NCBI GenBank assembly: GCA_021793275.1
Contig: JAJYTC010000027.1
Location: 1-36,367 of the forward strand
Reading direction: 5' to 3'
Source of the DNA: Deltaproteobacteria bacterium
Lineage (GTDB): Bacteria > Desulfobacterota > Syntrophobacteria > Syntrophobacterales > Syntrophobacteraceae
Length of the DNA: 36,367 bases
Positions within the stretch are counted from its first letter, which is position 1. Each line of letters starts with the position of its first letter. The position numbers and the translations under genes were made by a program. Positions 1 to 7,021 of this stretch are shown piece by piece. The notes under the pieces are model-generated. The model saw only the letters and a program-made list of their open reading frames with translations, had not been told where the DNA came from and searched no databases.

Positions 1-408
1 AGGGTGGGAAAAATATATAATTAATGGTTAGAATGTGCAAGGGTGCCGTTTATGTCGCAGCATAGAAACTCGAAGACATCCCGCCCGCTTCGCTTTTCCC
101 ATCGGCGGGAGGCATTCAAGATTACGACGTCGTGCGGATTAAAGCGGCTCACTACCAATGAATCGGCAGGCACCGTGATCAAACCGAGCTCTGAGATGCT
201 CGATGCCAAATGGCAGGTCGCATAATTTGTTCAACCTGCTGCAAGAGGTAACCGTTGCCAAACGTCTCAGTGAATTCTTTATATGGGGTAGACGAAATAC
301 CCAATACATCCCCCTCATTATCCCCCTGTACAAAAAATCAAATTGTGCCAATCTTTATCGAAGAAAGCAGCTTCCAAAGGCTTATTGCAGCACATGGAGG
401 AGGGAGAA
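1..408. other. No gene supported; leader of first small gene
   Basis: Only short overlapping frames lacking ribosome sites or recognisable domains are seen here on both strands. The last bases before 409 carry the Shine-Dalgarno of the next gene. It may hold the remains of an older gene, but nothing can be named. Confidence 0.4.
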
Positions 409-726
409 ATGGACGAATCGGCGAAACGTAAAGTCGACTACCAGGAGAAACTCGAGCTGGCCCTGAAAGTCAGAGATCAATTTTTAGAAAAGCACCCTGA
501 TCTTCAATCTTTTCAGGATGAGTTGGATCGAATCCTTGCGAAGACGGTTGGACCCGAAAATAGAATGAAGACGATCGCCTTTTTGATCGAGAAAAAACTT
601 TGCGAACTCAATGACTCAATGGCTGACCTTCAAACCTCTTTCAAAAAGCATTATAACAAAATCAAAGTGGTGAATTCCGCTTTAGTCCTTGATAATTCTC
701 AAAGTTCGACTGGTTATCTGCACTGA
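409..726 (+). CDS. Small helical hypothetical protein
   Basis: This 105-residue soluble protein is not recognised. The start at 409 is chosen over an earlier in-frame start at 343 because a GGAGGAGG Shine-Dalgarno lies at 396-403, 5 nt upstream. The sequence is charged and predicted helical, with the core PDLQSFQDELDRIL (about residues 34-47) followed by an ENRMKTIAFLIEKKL helix. The layout (Pro-Asp-x-x-x-Phe, then a helix rich in Arg/Lys) loosely recalls small uncharacterised DUF3135-like proteins, but this is only an impression. There is no signal peptide or membrane segment. It stands alone, with the hydrolase gene starting 124 nt downstream. Function unknown. Confidence 0.7.
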   Translation: MDESAKRKVDYQEKLELALKVRDQFLEKHPDLQSFQDELDRILAKTVGPENRMKTIAFLIEKKLCELNDSMADLQTSFKKHYNKIKVVNSALVLDNSQSSTGYLH

Positions 727-850
727 AGACAGACTTTTCAGGACTTTGCATTAGACAACCTTTGAGAGCCGATGTCCCGGGGATTTCGGTCTTTACACCG
801 CGCGACTCCGCCTGCACGTTTACCGGCTCTACGACCACCGGGGTATTCAT

Positions 851-1708
851 ATGATAGAACCAGTAATGAAACAGGTGATGGGCAGTGGTGTTGCAATCCA
901 ACTGGCCGGTTGGGGGGAACAAGGCAAACCCGTCTTGTGCGTACATGGACTTACTGCCAACTGTCGATGCTGGGACGGGATCGCAGAAGCACTCTCAGCG
1001 AAGCACCATATACTGGCAATGGACCTGAGGGGTCGCGGCCGTTCAGAGCGGCCCGTCTCGGGCTATGATATAGGCCATCACTGCCTGGATATAGAAGCGC
1101 TGCTCCACGACCTGGGGTTGCATTCAGCCGTCCTTATGGGCCATTCGCTGGGCGCCTTCATTACTTTGGCTTTTGCAGCGCACTATCCGCAGTCCGTTGA
1201 ACGCATCATTTTAGTCGATGGCGGCGGACAACTCTCCCCGGAGCAATTTGCCAAGGTCATCGGTGGGGTCAAGCCGGCCATCGAACGCCTGGGGAAGGTC
1301 TTTCCATCCCTGGAAGCCTATTGTGCGAACTTGAAACAAGCTCCTTTTCTACAACCCTGGTCGCCGGCCCTGGAAACCTACTTGCGCTATGAGGTGGAAG
1401 AAGTGCCGGCAGGAATTCGCTCGCGCGTTCAGCCGAGCGCGATCGAGGAAGAACTGCGGAACCTCCGGCAATTCAATGTGGCCGAACTCTATCCCCTGGT
1501 TCGCTGCCCGGTGCTGATCCTTCGGGCGGAAAACGGCACGCTTGCTGAAGATGATATCCTGCTTCCGGATGAGGTTCTGGAGCGAATGCTCCGGGAAATT
1601 CCCGATGCTCGATGCGTGAACGTGAAGGACACAAATCATTACACCATAATGTTTCAGCCGCATGCCGTGCGCGATCAGGCGATAATAGAGTTCCTCGAGG
1701 AAGGCTAA
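851..1708 (+). CDS. Alpha/beta-fold hydrolase
   Basis: A 285-residue cytosolic hydrolase of the alpha/beta superfamily (esterase, lactonase or C-C hydrolase type). Visible landmarks are the oxyanion-hole HG motif (VHGLTANCRCWD, residues 31-42), the DLRGRGRS segment (58-65), the nucleophile elbow GHSLG with Ser99, and the catalytic His263 in NHYTIM. The acid is probably an Asp/Glu near residues 225-240 (LRAENGTLAEDD), which I cannot fix. The length is normal for the family. The start at 851 has only a weak GGGG upstream; Met6 (866) is an alternative. It appears monocistronic and converges with the cupin gene downstream. Substrate cannot be read from sequence. Confidence 0.9.
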   Translation: MIEPVMKQVMGSGVAIQLAGWGEQGKPVLCVHGLTANCRCWDGIAEALSAKHHILAMDLRGRGRSERPVSGYDIGHHCLDIEALLHDLGLHSAVLMGHSLGAFITLAFAAHYPQSVERIILVDGGGQLSPEQFAKVIGGVKPAIERLGKVFPSLEAYCANLKQAPFLQPWSPALETYLRYEVEEVPAGIRSRVQPSAIEEELRNLRQFNVAELYPLVRCPVLILRAENGTLAEDDILLPDEVLERMLREIPDARCVNVKDTNHYTIMFQPHAVRDQAIIEFLEEG

Positions 1709-1765
1709 GCGCTCCAAACCTCGCATGCGCCATAAATTGAAACATAACTCCTTCCGATACCTTCA

Positions 1766-2224
1766 TTATAGAGTCATGTTCACTTTCACCACCATTTTCC
1801 GTACATGCAACTTTCCATGTAAATTACAATTAGGACGATGAGCTTCATTCGGGTAGATGACCGCAAAATACCCTCGTCTCATCACGAAGAACGCCGGGTC
1901 GGCGGGGGATTCAGGGATTACTTTGTCTGTCGTTTTATCGTAGTCAACCAGTTCTTTGAGCTCAGATGACAACGACACCTCTACCTTTTCCTCTCCTTCC
2001 AGGACAATCTGAACGTCGGCATACTTCCGGTGAATCTCGAAACTGTTCTGCGATGCGGGGGAAGTCTCGTACGAGGAAACCAGTGCAAATATATTTTCGG
2101 ATTCGATCTCGTATCTTCCGTCTGGTCTGGAGGGATCGAATTCGACCGCAAAGGAAAGCGCACGGAACAAGGGACTAGCAGGTTGAAAATACTTTCCGAA
2201 ATTTTCGAGTGTGTCGTAAATCAT
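1766..2224 (-). CDS. YhcH/YjgK/YiaL (TabA-like) cupin protein
   Basis: A 152-residue protein of the YhcH/YjgK/YiaL family (DUF386), which adopts a cupin-like beta sandwich binding a metal and is associated with sugar-acid metabolism or, for E. coli TabA, biofilm control. Family marks seen are FEIHRKYADVQIVLEGEEKV and, near the C-terminus, FAVIYPNEAHRP, supplying the His/Glu ligands. The ATG at 2224 is preferred over a longer reading to 2299 because GAGAGG precedes it by about 7 nt and family members begin with similar MIYDTLEN sequence. It is transcribed toward the hydrolase (convergent). The physiological substrate is unknown; there is no sugar catabolic gene alongside. Confidence 0.88.
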   Translation of the reverse strand: MIYDTLENFGKYFQPASPLFRALSFAVEFDPSRPDGRYEIESENIFALVSSYETSPASQNSFEIHRKYADVQIVLEGEEKVEVSLSSELKELVDYDKTTDKVIPESPADPAFFVMRRGYFAVIYPNEAHRPNCNLHGKLHVRKMVVKVNMTL

Positions 2225-2358
2225 ATTTTTGCCTCTCTTTTTCGTCAATGATCTGATCGATAAAGAACTTGAGGAAGGAGGGAAAAGTAGCTTTTGCACC
2301 GCTGCAGGAGTAGACCGTATACTAGAGATCCGGGCTTACAATTCCTGTATGAAAAGAG

Positions 2359-2412
2359 ATCCGAAAACCTCCTGCATACTGGCCGGATCGTCAGTTTGGA
2401 AGGTTTTCGGAT
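2359..2412 (-). terminator. Inverted repeat after the PNPOx-like gene
   Basis: A perfect 12-bp inverted repeat, ATCCGAAAACCT (2359-2370) and AGGTTTTCGGAT (2401-2412), begins 5 nt after the stop of the minus-strand gene at 2418. The 30-nt spacer has a smaller ACTG/CAGT pair inside. A short T-containing stretch follows, so it may serve as a transcription terminator, though the U-tract is weak. Confidence 0.45.
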
Positions 2413-2417
2413 ACATC

Positions 2418-2828
2418 CTACGCGATCTTCTTGCCTGCGTCAGGGCCGGGAGCAACAGAGTAGATATCTGTAATTTTAATGACGATTGCACCTTTCGATT
2501 TGAGAGGAAGACCCAATTTCTTACCTTCCTCTTCGGTCCAAGCCGCGGTCTCATCAAAGATTTTACCACTGGTCTCAATGGTTGCCGACCCTTTGACCTG
2601 ATAGCCGGCGAAGCCTTCCCAGAATGATATGGCGCAAACAGGATTCTCTTTAAGGTTCTGAAATGTCTTAGTCATGAAAACAGCAGATGCGAGGATGGTT
2701 TGGTCATCTATAATTTTTATGAAGTTGATCGGCACAACGTTTGGAACACCATTCTTATCGGCGGTAGCCACTTGTTTCAGTCCTGTCCTATTGAACATCT
2801 CCTGCATTTCCTGCGTCATTTTTGCCAT
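2418..2828 (-). CDS. Pyridoxamine 5'-phosphate oxidase-fold protein
   Basis: A 136-residue single-domain protein with the split-barrel flavin-binding fold of the pyridoxamine 5'-phosphate oxidase family. Typical features are the N-terminal helix, the strand pair LKQVATADKNGVPNVVPINF, then TKTFQNLKENPVCAISFW and GYQVKGSATIE, which pack the flavin or F420/heme pocket in relatives. The start at 2828 follows AGGGGA by about 8 nt; the frame is open to 2921 but without a better start. Members in anaerobes are usually annotated as flavin-binding proteins of unknown substrate. It is single, with an inverted repeat just after its stop. Confidence 0.88.
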   Translation of the reverse strand: MAKMTQEMQEMFNRTGLKQVATADKNGVPNVVPINFIKIIDDQTILASAVFMTKTFQNLKENPVCAISFWEGFAGYQVKGSATIETSGKIFDETAAWTEEEGKKLGLPLKSKGAIVIKITDIYSVAPGPDAGKKIA

Positions 2829-2859
2829 AATCTGTCCCCTTTTTTCCCATGGTTTTCTC

Positions 2860-2987
2860 TCGTTCAATTCAAGGACGGCCACCACTCTCGCCGTTTGGTA
2901 TGTTGATTTACGCCCGGGCATTGCCGGGCGCTGCCGTTACTCCCCTCGGCAGGCCCGGCGCCGTGGCTCGAATCAATTGGTGCACGC
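2860..2987 (-). pseudogene. Frameshifted remnant of a third FN3 repeat
   Basis: Immediately after the stop of the fibronectin-III gene, another frame of the minus strand reads LGVHQLIRATAPGLPRGV and TAAPGNARA before a TAA. This matches the repeat-1-to-2 linker and start of the upstream protein (TPATVPGPPTGVRATAGVGRA). Counting from the GTG of the repeat end to the PG of the linker gives the same length as the intact linker if one base was lost near 2993. After the TAA the frame continues INIPNGESGG, again repeat-like. So the ancestral gene had at least a third domain, now out of frame. Confidence 0.6.
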
Positions 2988-3620
2988 CTAATCGGCTGGA
3001 CCGGTCCCAACTTTGTTTCTCGCTCGTACGGCAAATGTGTAGGCCGTACCATTCGTCAGCCCTTTAACGGTTATCGGGCTGTGTCGCCCCGTGGCTGTTA
3101 TGCCGCCGGGGATGGATGTCACGATGTAGGAAGTAACCGGGCTACCGCCATCTGAAGCCGGCGGGTTGAAGCTGATGGTTGCCCTGCCTACGCCTGCCGT
3201 TGCCCTTACCCCTGTCGGCGGACCCGGTACCGTTGCCGGTGTTACGGCCCTGGAGGGTTTTGAAGCTCGCCCCGTCCCAACCGCATTGGTCGCCTTTACG
3301 GCGAACGTATAGCGAGTGCCGTTGGTCAAGCCTTTTACGATTATCGGACTCTGCGGCCCTGTAACTGTTACGCCGCCCGGACTTGAGGTCACGGTGCAAC
3401 TTGTTACCGGGACCGCACAGTGTTCGGGCAGTTTAAAAGTCACTGTTGCCTGACCGTTGCCCGGTATTGCCCTTACATCTCTTGGCGCTCCCGGTACTGA
3501 GCCGGGAATGACCGCATTGGAAGTACCCGCGGCCCGGGACACGGCCGCCATCGATACCACCACCATGCATGTAAATACTGCTAACGACAGGAACTTTGCT
3601 GCTTTCGCATTTTTTCTCAT
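2988..3620 (-). CDS. Secreted fibronectin type III repeat protein, truncated
   Basis: A 210-residue exported protein. Residues 1-31 form a signal peptide (basic MRKNAKAAKF, then a hydrophobic stretch ending near SRAA). Two fibronectin type III domains follow, about 42-128 and 132-210, each with the pattern VPGxPxxVRA, ATxxFxxP, PVTSYxVTSxPGG, SPIxVKGLTNGTxYTFAVxA. Such domains mediate extracellular protein or carbohydrate contacts. The first has Cys68 and Cys75, perhaps a disulfide. The ATG at 3620 is 9 nt from an AGGA; a TTG at 3629 is less likely. The protein stops right at the end of repeat two because of a frameshift, so it is probably a shortened version of a longer multi-repeat protein. 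Confidence 0.8.
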   Translation of the reverse strand: MRKNAKAAKFLSLAVFTCMVVVSMAAVSRAAGTSNAVIPGSVPGAPRDVRAIPGNGQATVTFKLPEHCAVPVTSCTVTSSPGGVTVTGPQSPIIVKGLTNGTRYTFAVKATNAVGTGRASKPSRAVTPATVPGPPTGVRATAGVGRATISFNPPASDGGSPVTSYIVTSIPGGITATGRHSPITVKGLTNGTAYTFAVRARNKVGTGPAD

Positions 3621-3740
3621 AGTTCTCAATCCTAAGGCCTGTAAAGTTCAATTTCTTCAAACCCGCAATAATACACCAACTTCAACGCCAAGCGCCCCGA
3701 CCTCGTTTTCGGGCCCGGTCCTTGCCCGAATAAACTTCAG

Positions 3741-3974
3741 TTGGGCCGCCTCAGGCGCGAAAATATACAATCTCCGGCGGCAATAGGCAAGTTATACGTC
3801 AATGGGACGGTTGCTGCCTGCGGCAAGCATATCCACATGGAAGGCTTAAGAGATGTACTTCCTATAACTTACGATGAATTTGAGAATGTAGCCGAGGATA
3901 GGGCAAAATTCCGCCCCGATCTGATCGCGGCGTCCGCTCACGGCCCCGCAAATGTTTGCGAGGCCTGCCGCTGA
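3741..3974 (+). CDS. Possible small Cys/His-containing protein (uncertain)
   Basis: This frame is open from about 3672 to the TGA at 3974 and has protein-like composition, with CGKH near the middle and CEAC at the C-terminus that could bind a metal. No convincing start or ribosome site was seen: TTG at 3741 and ATG at 3837 are the only candidates. It is not recognised and may be a gene fragment. It lies between the divergent start of the FN3 gene and the 3' end of the HesB selenoprotein gene. Treat as doubtful. Confidence 0.25.
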   Translation: MGRLRRENIQSPAAIGKLYVNGTVAACGKHIHMEGLRDVLPITYDEFENVAEDRAKFRPDLIAASAHGPANVCEACR

Positions 3975-3993
3975 TCGCACCTTGCCCACAACT

Positions 3994-4299
3994 TCACGAA
4001 CAGGAACAACCGCCGCCGTAAACCGGAGATTCGGATACCACCCGGAAGCCAAAACCCATCCCGTAAGAGACACAATCGACCGTTATATCCCTGGTTCTTT
4101 GGTGAAGGTCCTTGTCGACCAGCATGGTAAAGCCGTTTATTTTATAGACATCATCTGTTTCTTTTGGTTCATCCAGAACCATCGCCAGGGATGGCCCCGA
4201 TCAGCCGCCGGTCTGGAGAATAATCCGGACGGGGCTGATCTGCTTATCCTTGAAATAATCTTTCAAAAGGTCTTCTGCTTTTTCTGACAGGCGAACCAT
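3994..4299 (-). CDS. HesB/IscA-like selenoprotein (in-frame UGA)
   Basis: Reading the minus strand from the ATG at 4299 gives 101 residues if the TGA at 4201-4203 (codon 33) is read as selenocysteine: MVRLSEKAEDLL...ILQTGG-U-SGPSLAMVLDEPKE...YGMGFGF...GGGCSCS. The sequence is continuous across the TGA and matches the HesB/IscA iron-sulfur carrier fold. The TGA sits where relatives have the first conserved Cys (GGCSGP), and the C-terminal pair is Cys98/Cys100. A HesB-related selenoprotein family (TIGR01911) is established. AAAGGAG precedes the ATG at good spacing. A hairpin follows the UGA directly. Probable role: Fe-S or related cluster handling, exact partner unknown. A conventional gene caller would report only a 62-residue piece from 4182. 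Confidence 0.88.
4173..4203 (-). promoter_or_regulatory. Candidate bacterial SECIS hairpin at UGA codon
   Basis: On the minus strand the UGA (4203-4201) is followed at once by an 11-bp stem (4200-4190 with 4183-4173, four pairs being G-U) closed by the six-nucleotide loop CCUGGC. Bacterial SECIS elements are stem-loops just 3' of the UGA with G residues in the apical loop that bind SelB. The loop GG here lies about 14 nt after the UGA, slightly nearer than in E. coli fdhF (18 nt by my count). Inference from folding by eye. Confidence 0.6.
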
Positions 4300-4321
4300 T
4301 AAACCAATCTCCTTTCCTCTG

Positions 4322-4331
4322 TTAGCGCTAA
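4322..4331. promoter_or_regulatory. Palindrome upstream of HesB selenoprotein
   Basis: TTAGCGCTAA is a perfect 10-bp palindrome 22 nt upstream of the selenoprotein start at 4299. It could be an operator; no regulator is known. Confidence 0.25.
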
Positions 4332-4896
4332 ACTCATCATTTCATCAAAGGAATTCGAAAACATTGCCGACGTCTTTACATCTGCGACCATGGACAGGCA
4401 ATTTTAAGAAAAGTGAGCATCTGTTTGATAGATCAAGATTCATGCCGTAGGGCCGGAAACGCTTTCTCCATCGGCACGGGCAAACGATGGATAAGCCGGG
4501 GCGACAGCCAAAAGTAACGTTACCTATGCCGAACGGTGAGCTTTAGTAACGTTACCGGACCGATCCCATTCCAGTCGCTCTCGCCACGGAAAGTTGATTT
4601 TGACTAAGGAACGCTTTCTTCGCGATCTTGCGCTGCGGACGGCACGGGCGATCAGTTTTTCCCTGTTCGGGTCTTGGCGGAGATGAGCACTCGCATACCT
4701 TAGCCACCTTTTACAGGCAAGTGAGATATAGCCTAGCGAAGGGAGTCTACCCTTCAGGCCTCGAAAAGGGCTTGCAGGAGAAGCTGCACGCAAGTTGATA
4801 CATATTGTCCGTAGGACTTTACGGTTAAGGATTGAGATTTAACAGCAGATCGGCAAATTGGAATTTGAGCGAAGGCAAGCTCGAAAGGAGAAAGCC
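4332..4896. other. Gene-free stretch with paired palindromes
   Basis: No convincing gene is seen. An open minus-strand frame at 4524-4793 has no ribosome site or domain. The stretch contains the two GTAACGTTAC palindromes reported separately, and the Shine-Dalgarno of the downstream gene at its end. Confidence 0.5.
4514..4555. promoter_or_regulatory. Two identical GTAACGTTAC palindromes, 32 bp apart
   Basis: The 12-mer AGTAACGTTACC occurs at 4513-4524 and again at 4545-4556; each contains the perfect palindrome GTAACGTTAC. The 32-bp spacing is close to three helical turns, placing both sites on one face of the DNA. The sequence with a central CG resembles operators of LacI/GalR-family repressors. 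The regulated gene is not obvious (nearest starts at 4299 minus and 4897 plus). Confidence 0.45.
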
Positions 4897-5202
4897 ATGA
4901 AGAATGTACAGGACTACTGTGACAACGTGGCGACCGAGCTCAGTGTTTGGAAGGCCAAAGCCCATGATGTGGCGAGGGCCTTTGACAAGCTTTCCTCCGG
5001 CGATAAGCTCAGGCTGTTCGATCCGATCAATAATCTGCACATGTACATTGAAGAGCTTGACAACAGAATCGCACGACTGAGGACGGCATGCCCGAGCGAC
5101 TGGAAGGCGGACCAGATCGAAATGGAGACGCAATTCGGTCATCTGAAGGGAACCTTGAACGACCGCAACGCAAACGTATCCCCGGGCGACTACGGGGGCT
5201 AG
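4897..5202 (+). CDS. Small helical hypothetical protein
   Basis: A 101-residue soluble protein rich in Asp, Lys and Arg and predicted largely helical. The ATG at 4897 is supported by AAGGAG 6 nt upstream; an in-frame TTG at 4858 is less likely. Segments such as CDNVATELSVWKAKAHDVAR and LHMYIEELDNRIARLR look like amphipathic helices, and the order (helix, linker, heptad-like helix, DWKADQIEMETQFGHLKGTL) loosely resembles the sll1863-type small stress-response proteins. That resemblance is only by eye. There is no signal peptide. A strong hairpin 25 nt after the stop suggests a single-gene transcript. Function unknown. Confidence 0.75.
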   Translation: MKNVQDYCDNVATELSVWKAKAHDVARAFDKLSSGDKLRLFDPINNLHMYIEELDNRIARLRTACPSDWKADQIEMETQFGHLKGTLNDRNANVSPGDYGG

Positions 5203-5226
5203 GCGACAGGAGCCGCGATTCTACAG

Positions 5227-5257
5227 GCAGGGCAGGAAAGCGTGATTCCCGCCCTGC
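5227..5257 (+). terminator. Hairpin after the 4897-5202 gene
   Basis: GCAGGGC (5227-5233) pairs with GCCCTGC (5251-5257), and inside it GGAA pairs with TTCC, giving an 11-bp stem with one mismatch. It begins 25 nt after the stop codon. There is no T-run, so it may be a terminator of limited strength or an mRNA 3' end stabiliser. Confidence 0.45.
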
Positions 5258-5348
5258 TTGCTCCCGGGAAAATCATTGGAATAGCGCTCCTTTTCCTCGA
5301 AAACTGGACCAATAATGTTCGGACCCCAGCCGCAGTATTTTTTCTCTC

Positions 5349-5390
5349 TTGCTTTGCCGACCAATTCCAATCTAGAATAACCGTTGGTTA
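5349..5390 (+). promoter_or_regulatory. Promoter and overlapping operator of acyl-CoA operon
   Basis: TTGCTT (5349-5354) and TAGAAT (5373-5378) are separated by 18 nt and resemble a sigma-70 promoter. The inverted repeat TAACC-GTT-GGTTA (5378-5390) begins on the last base of the -10 box and runs into the expected start point, a usual place for repressor binding. The TetR regulator encoded as second gene of this operon is the natural candidate to bind it. Inference only. Confidence 0.5.
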
Positions 5391-5442
5391 CATTAGTTAC
5401 TCTCTATCAAAGCGAGTACTCTCCCATGACGGAGGATATGCC

Positions 5443-7020
5443 ATGTCACCCCCCAACCGAAACAACCCTTATAGCTTCGATCCCTATCTCGAGTGGAGAA
5501 ACGGCCTGGATTATTATCTCGACGACCCCTTTTTCCAAAAGGTGCTCAAACACTTTAGCGGCGACGACTGGGAAAAGGCAGACGAAGGCGCAAGGAAAAT
5601 AAGCGTCAAAACATCCTTTCGCTGGCGGGACTTTGCCGACGCCATTGCAGCCCACGAAAAACGCCCTTACGTTGCGCATTACGATGCGCACCATCACCGT
5701 GTGGACCGGATCATCAGGCCTTACGAAACCGAAACGATGGAAAAAGAGGTCTTCTCGGAGGCCATTTTCTCGAACAAGACACCCCCGTGGGAAAAGCTCG
5801 CCAAGATGTACCTGATCTATCAGAACGGCGAGGCATGCATCGCCTGTCCGCTTGTGTGCACCGAAGGCCTTATAGCCATCATCGAAAGATATCCCGATTC
5901 GTCAGAACTGGAGCGCATTCTACGCCACTGCAGGGAAGGCATTGACGGCGACTTCGGGATCGGCGCCCAGTATCTGTCCGAGATCCAGGGAGGGTCGGAT
6001 TTGCAGGCAAATGTTCTGGAGGCCGTTGAGGAGGACGGCGCCTGGAGGCTCTACGGCACGAAATTTTTCTGCTCGGCCACTCACGCCGATTACGCGGTGG
6101 TTACAGCCAAACCGGCAGGTTCCGAAAAACCGGCGCTTTTCGTGGTTCCATCCTGGCTTGAGGGAAACAGGGAAAAAGAGGTTCGAAACGGCTTCACCAT
6201 CGACCGAATCAAGTGGAAGATGGGCACGAGCGAACTGCCCACGGCCGAACTCACCTTCAATGGCGCAAAGGCCTACCCGGTTGGCCCGCTGGATGCGGGG
6301 GTGGCCAACGCGGTCGGGATCGTCCTGACCCTTTCGCGGCTTACCGTTGGTCTTTTTGCAGCCGCAAGTATGACCCGCGCCGCACGGGAAGCAAGAGCTT
6401 ACAGCGAGTTCCGGGAGGCTTTCGGCTCGCCGATAGGACAATTCCCCATGGTCGCCGGTCAGATAGGAAACCTCGAACGCCATGCTCGAAGGACTTCGGC
6501 CGGCGCCTTCAAGCTATACAGGGATTTTATCGAGCTTAAGAGCATGCGGGAGGCGGAATCGGTCTCCGCGAGGCAAAAAAAGTTCAACGTGAGAGAATCC
6601 ATCATGCTGCAGAAGATAACCGCGTCGTGGGATTCCGTCGACATGCTAAGACAAGCCATGTCGATATTCGGGGGGCACGGCGTTATGGAGGACTTCTCTT
6701 CGTTACCGCGCCTCTACAGGGATGCGGCCGTAAATGAACTCTGGGAGGGTCCGAGAAACGTGCTGTTGACGCAAATTTTCAGGGACATTCAGCGCGCCTC
6801 CGCGTGGTACCCTCCTTCATCTTTTGTTGAAAGCCTGCTTACCGGAGCGGATTCGCAAACAGTTCGCGAGCTTGCCGGAGAGATAACGGAAATCGTGTCG
6901 CGTCTTGATCTTCTTCGGATGGATGAGGAAACGACCCGCTTGTGCAGCCGGTGGGACGGTTTCTGCCACAGGCTTTTTCATTCCTGCCAGGACCTGGCCC
7001 TTGAAGAGGTTGAAAATTGA
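5443..7020 (+). CDS. Acyl-CoA dehydrogenase, long form
   Basis: A 525-residue FAD-dependent acyl-CoA dehydrogenase, longer than the usual 380-400 residues and closer in layout to the AidB/large-chain types with an extra N-terminal region (about 1-115) and C-terminal tail (about 450-525). Visible motifs are YLSEIQGGSD (178-186, flavin/substrate binding), the ACAD middle beta-domain, IFGGHGVMEDFS (408-419) and WEGPRNV with Glu435 in the common catalytic-base position. The ATG at 5443 has GGAGGA 7 nt upstream; the frame is open to 5242 but without a ribosome site. First gene of the operon, whose next start is one base after its stop. Likely substrate is a CoA ester activated by the ligase encoded two genes on. 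Confidence 0.9.
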   Translation: MSPPNRNNPYSFDPYLEWRNGLDYYLDDPFFQKVLKHFSGDDWEKADEGARKISVKTSFRWRDFADAIAAHEKRPYVAHYDAHHHRVDRIIRPYETETMEKEVFSEAIFSNKTPPWEKLAKMYLIYQNGEACIACPLVCTEGLIAIIERYPDSSELERILRHCREGIDGDFGIGAQYLSEIQGGSDLQANVLEAVEEDGAWRLYGTKFFCSATHADYAVVTAKPAGSEKPALFVVPSWLEGNREKEVRNGFTIDRIKWKMGTSELPTAELTFNGAKAYPVGPLDAGVANAVGIVLTLSRLTVGLFAAASMTRAAREARAYSEFREAFGSPIGQFPMVAGQIGNLERHARRTSAGAFKLYRDFIELKSMREAESVSARQKKFNVRESIMLQKITASWDSVDMLRQAMSIFGGHGVMEDFSSLPRLYRDAAVNELWEGPRNVLLTQIFRDIQRASAWYPPSSFVESLLTGADSQTVRELAGEITEIVSRLDLLRMDEETTRLCSRWDGFCHRLFHSCQDLALEEVEN

Positions 7021-7021
7021 G

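Noticed and set aside
1-408. Several short overlapping frames
   Set aside because: None has a ribosome site, domain or clear start.
3994-4182. Short 62-residue HesB fragment as a stand-alone gene
   Set aside because: The sequence upstream of the in-frame TGA continues the same family, with a good ribosome site at 4299, so the UGA is read through rather than a new start used.
4524-4793. 89-residue minus-strand frame
   Set aside because: No ribosome site, composition unlike the neighbouring proteins, overlaps the palindrome pair.
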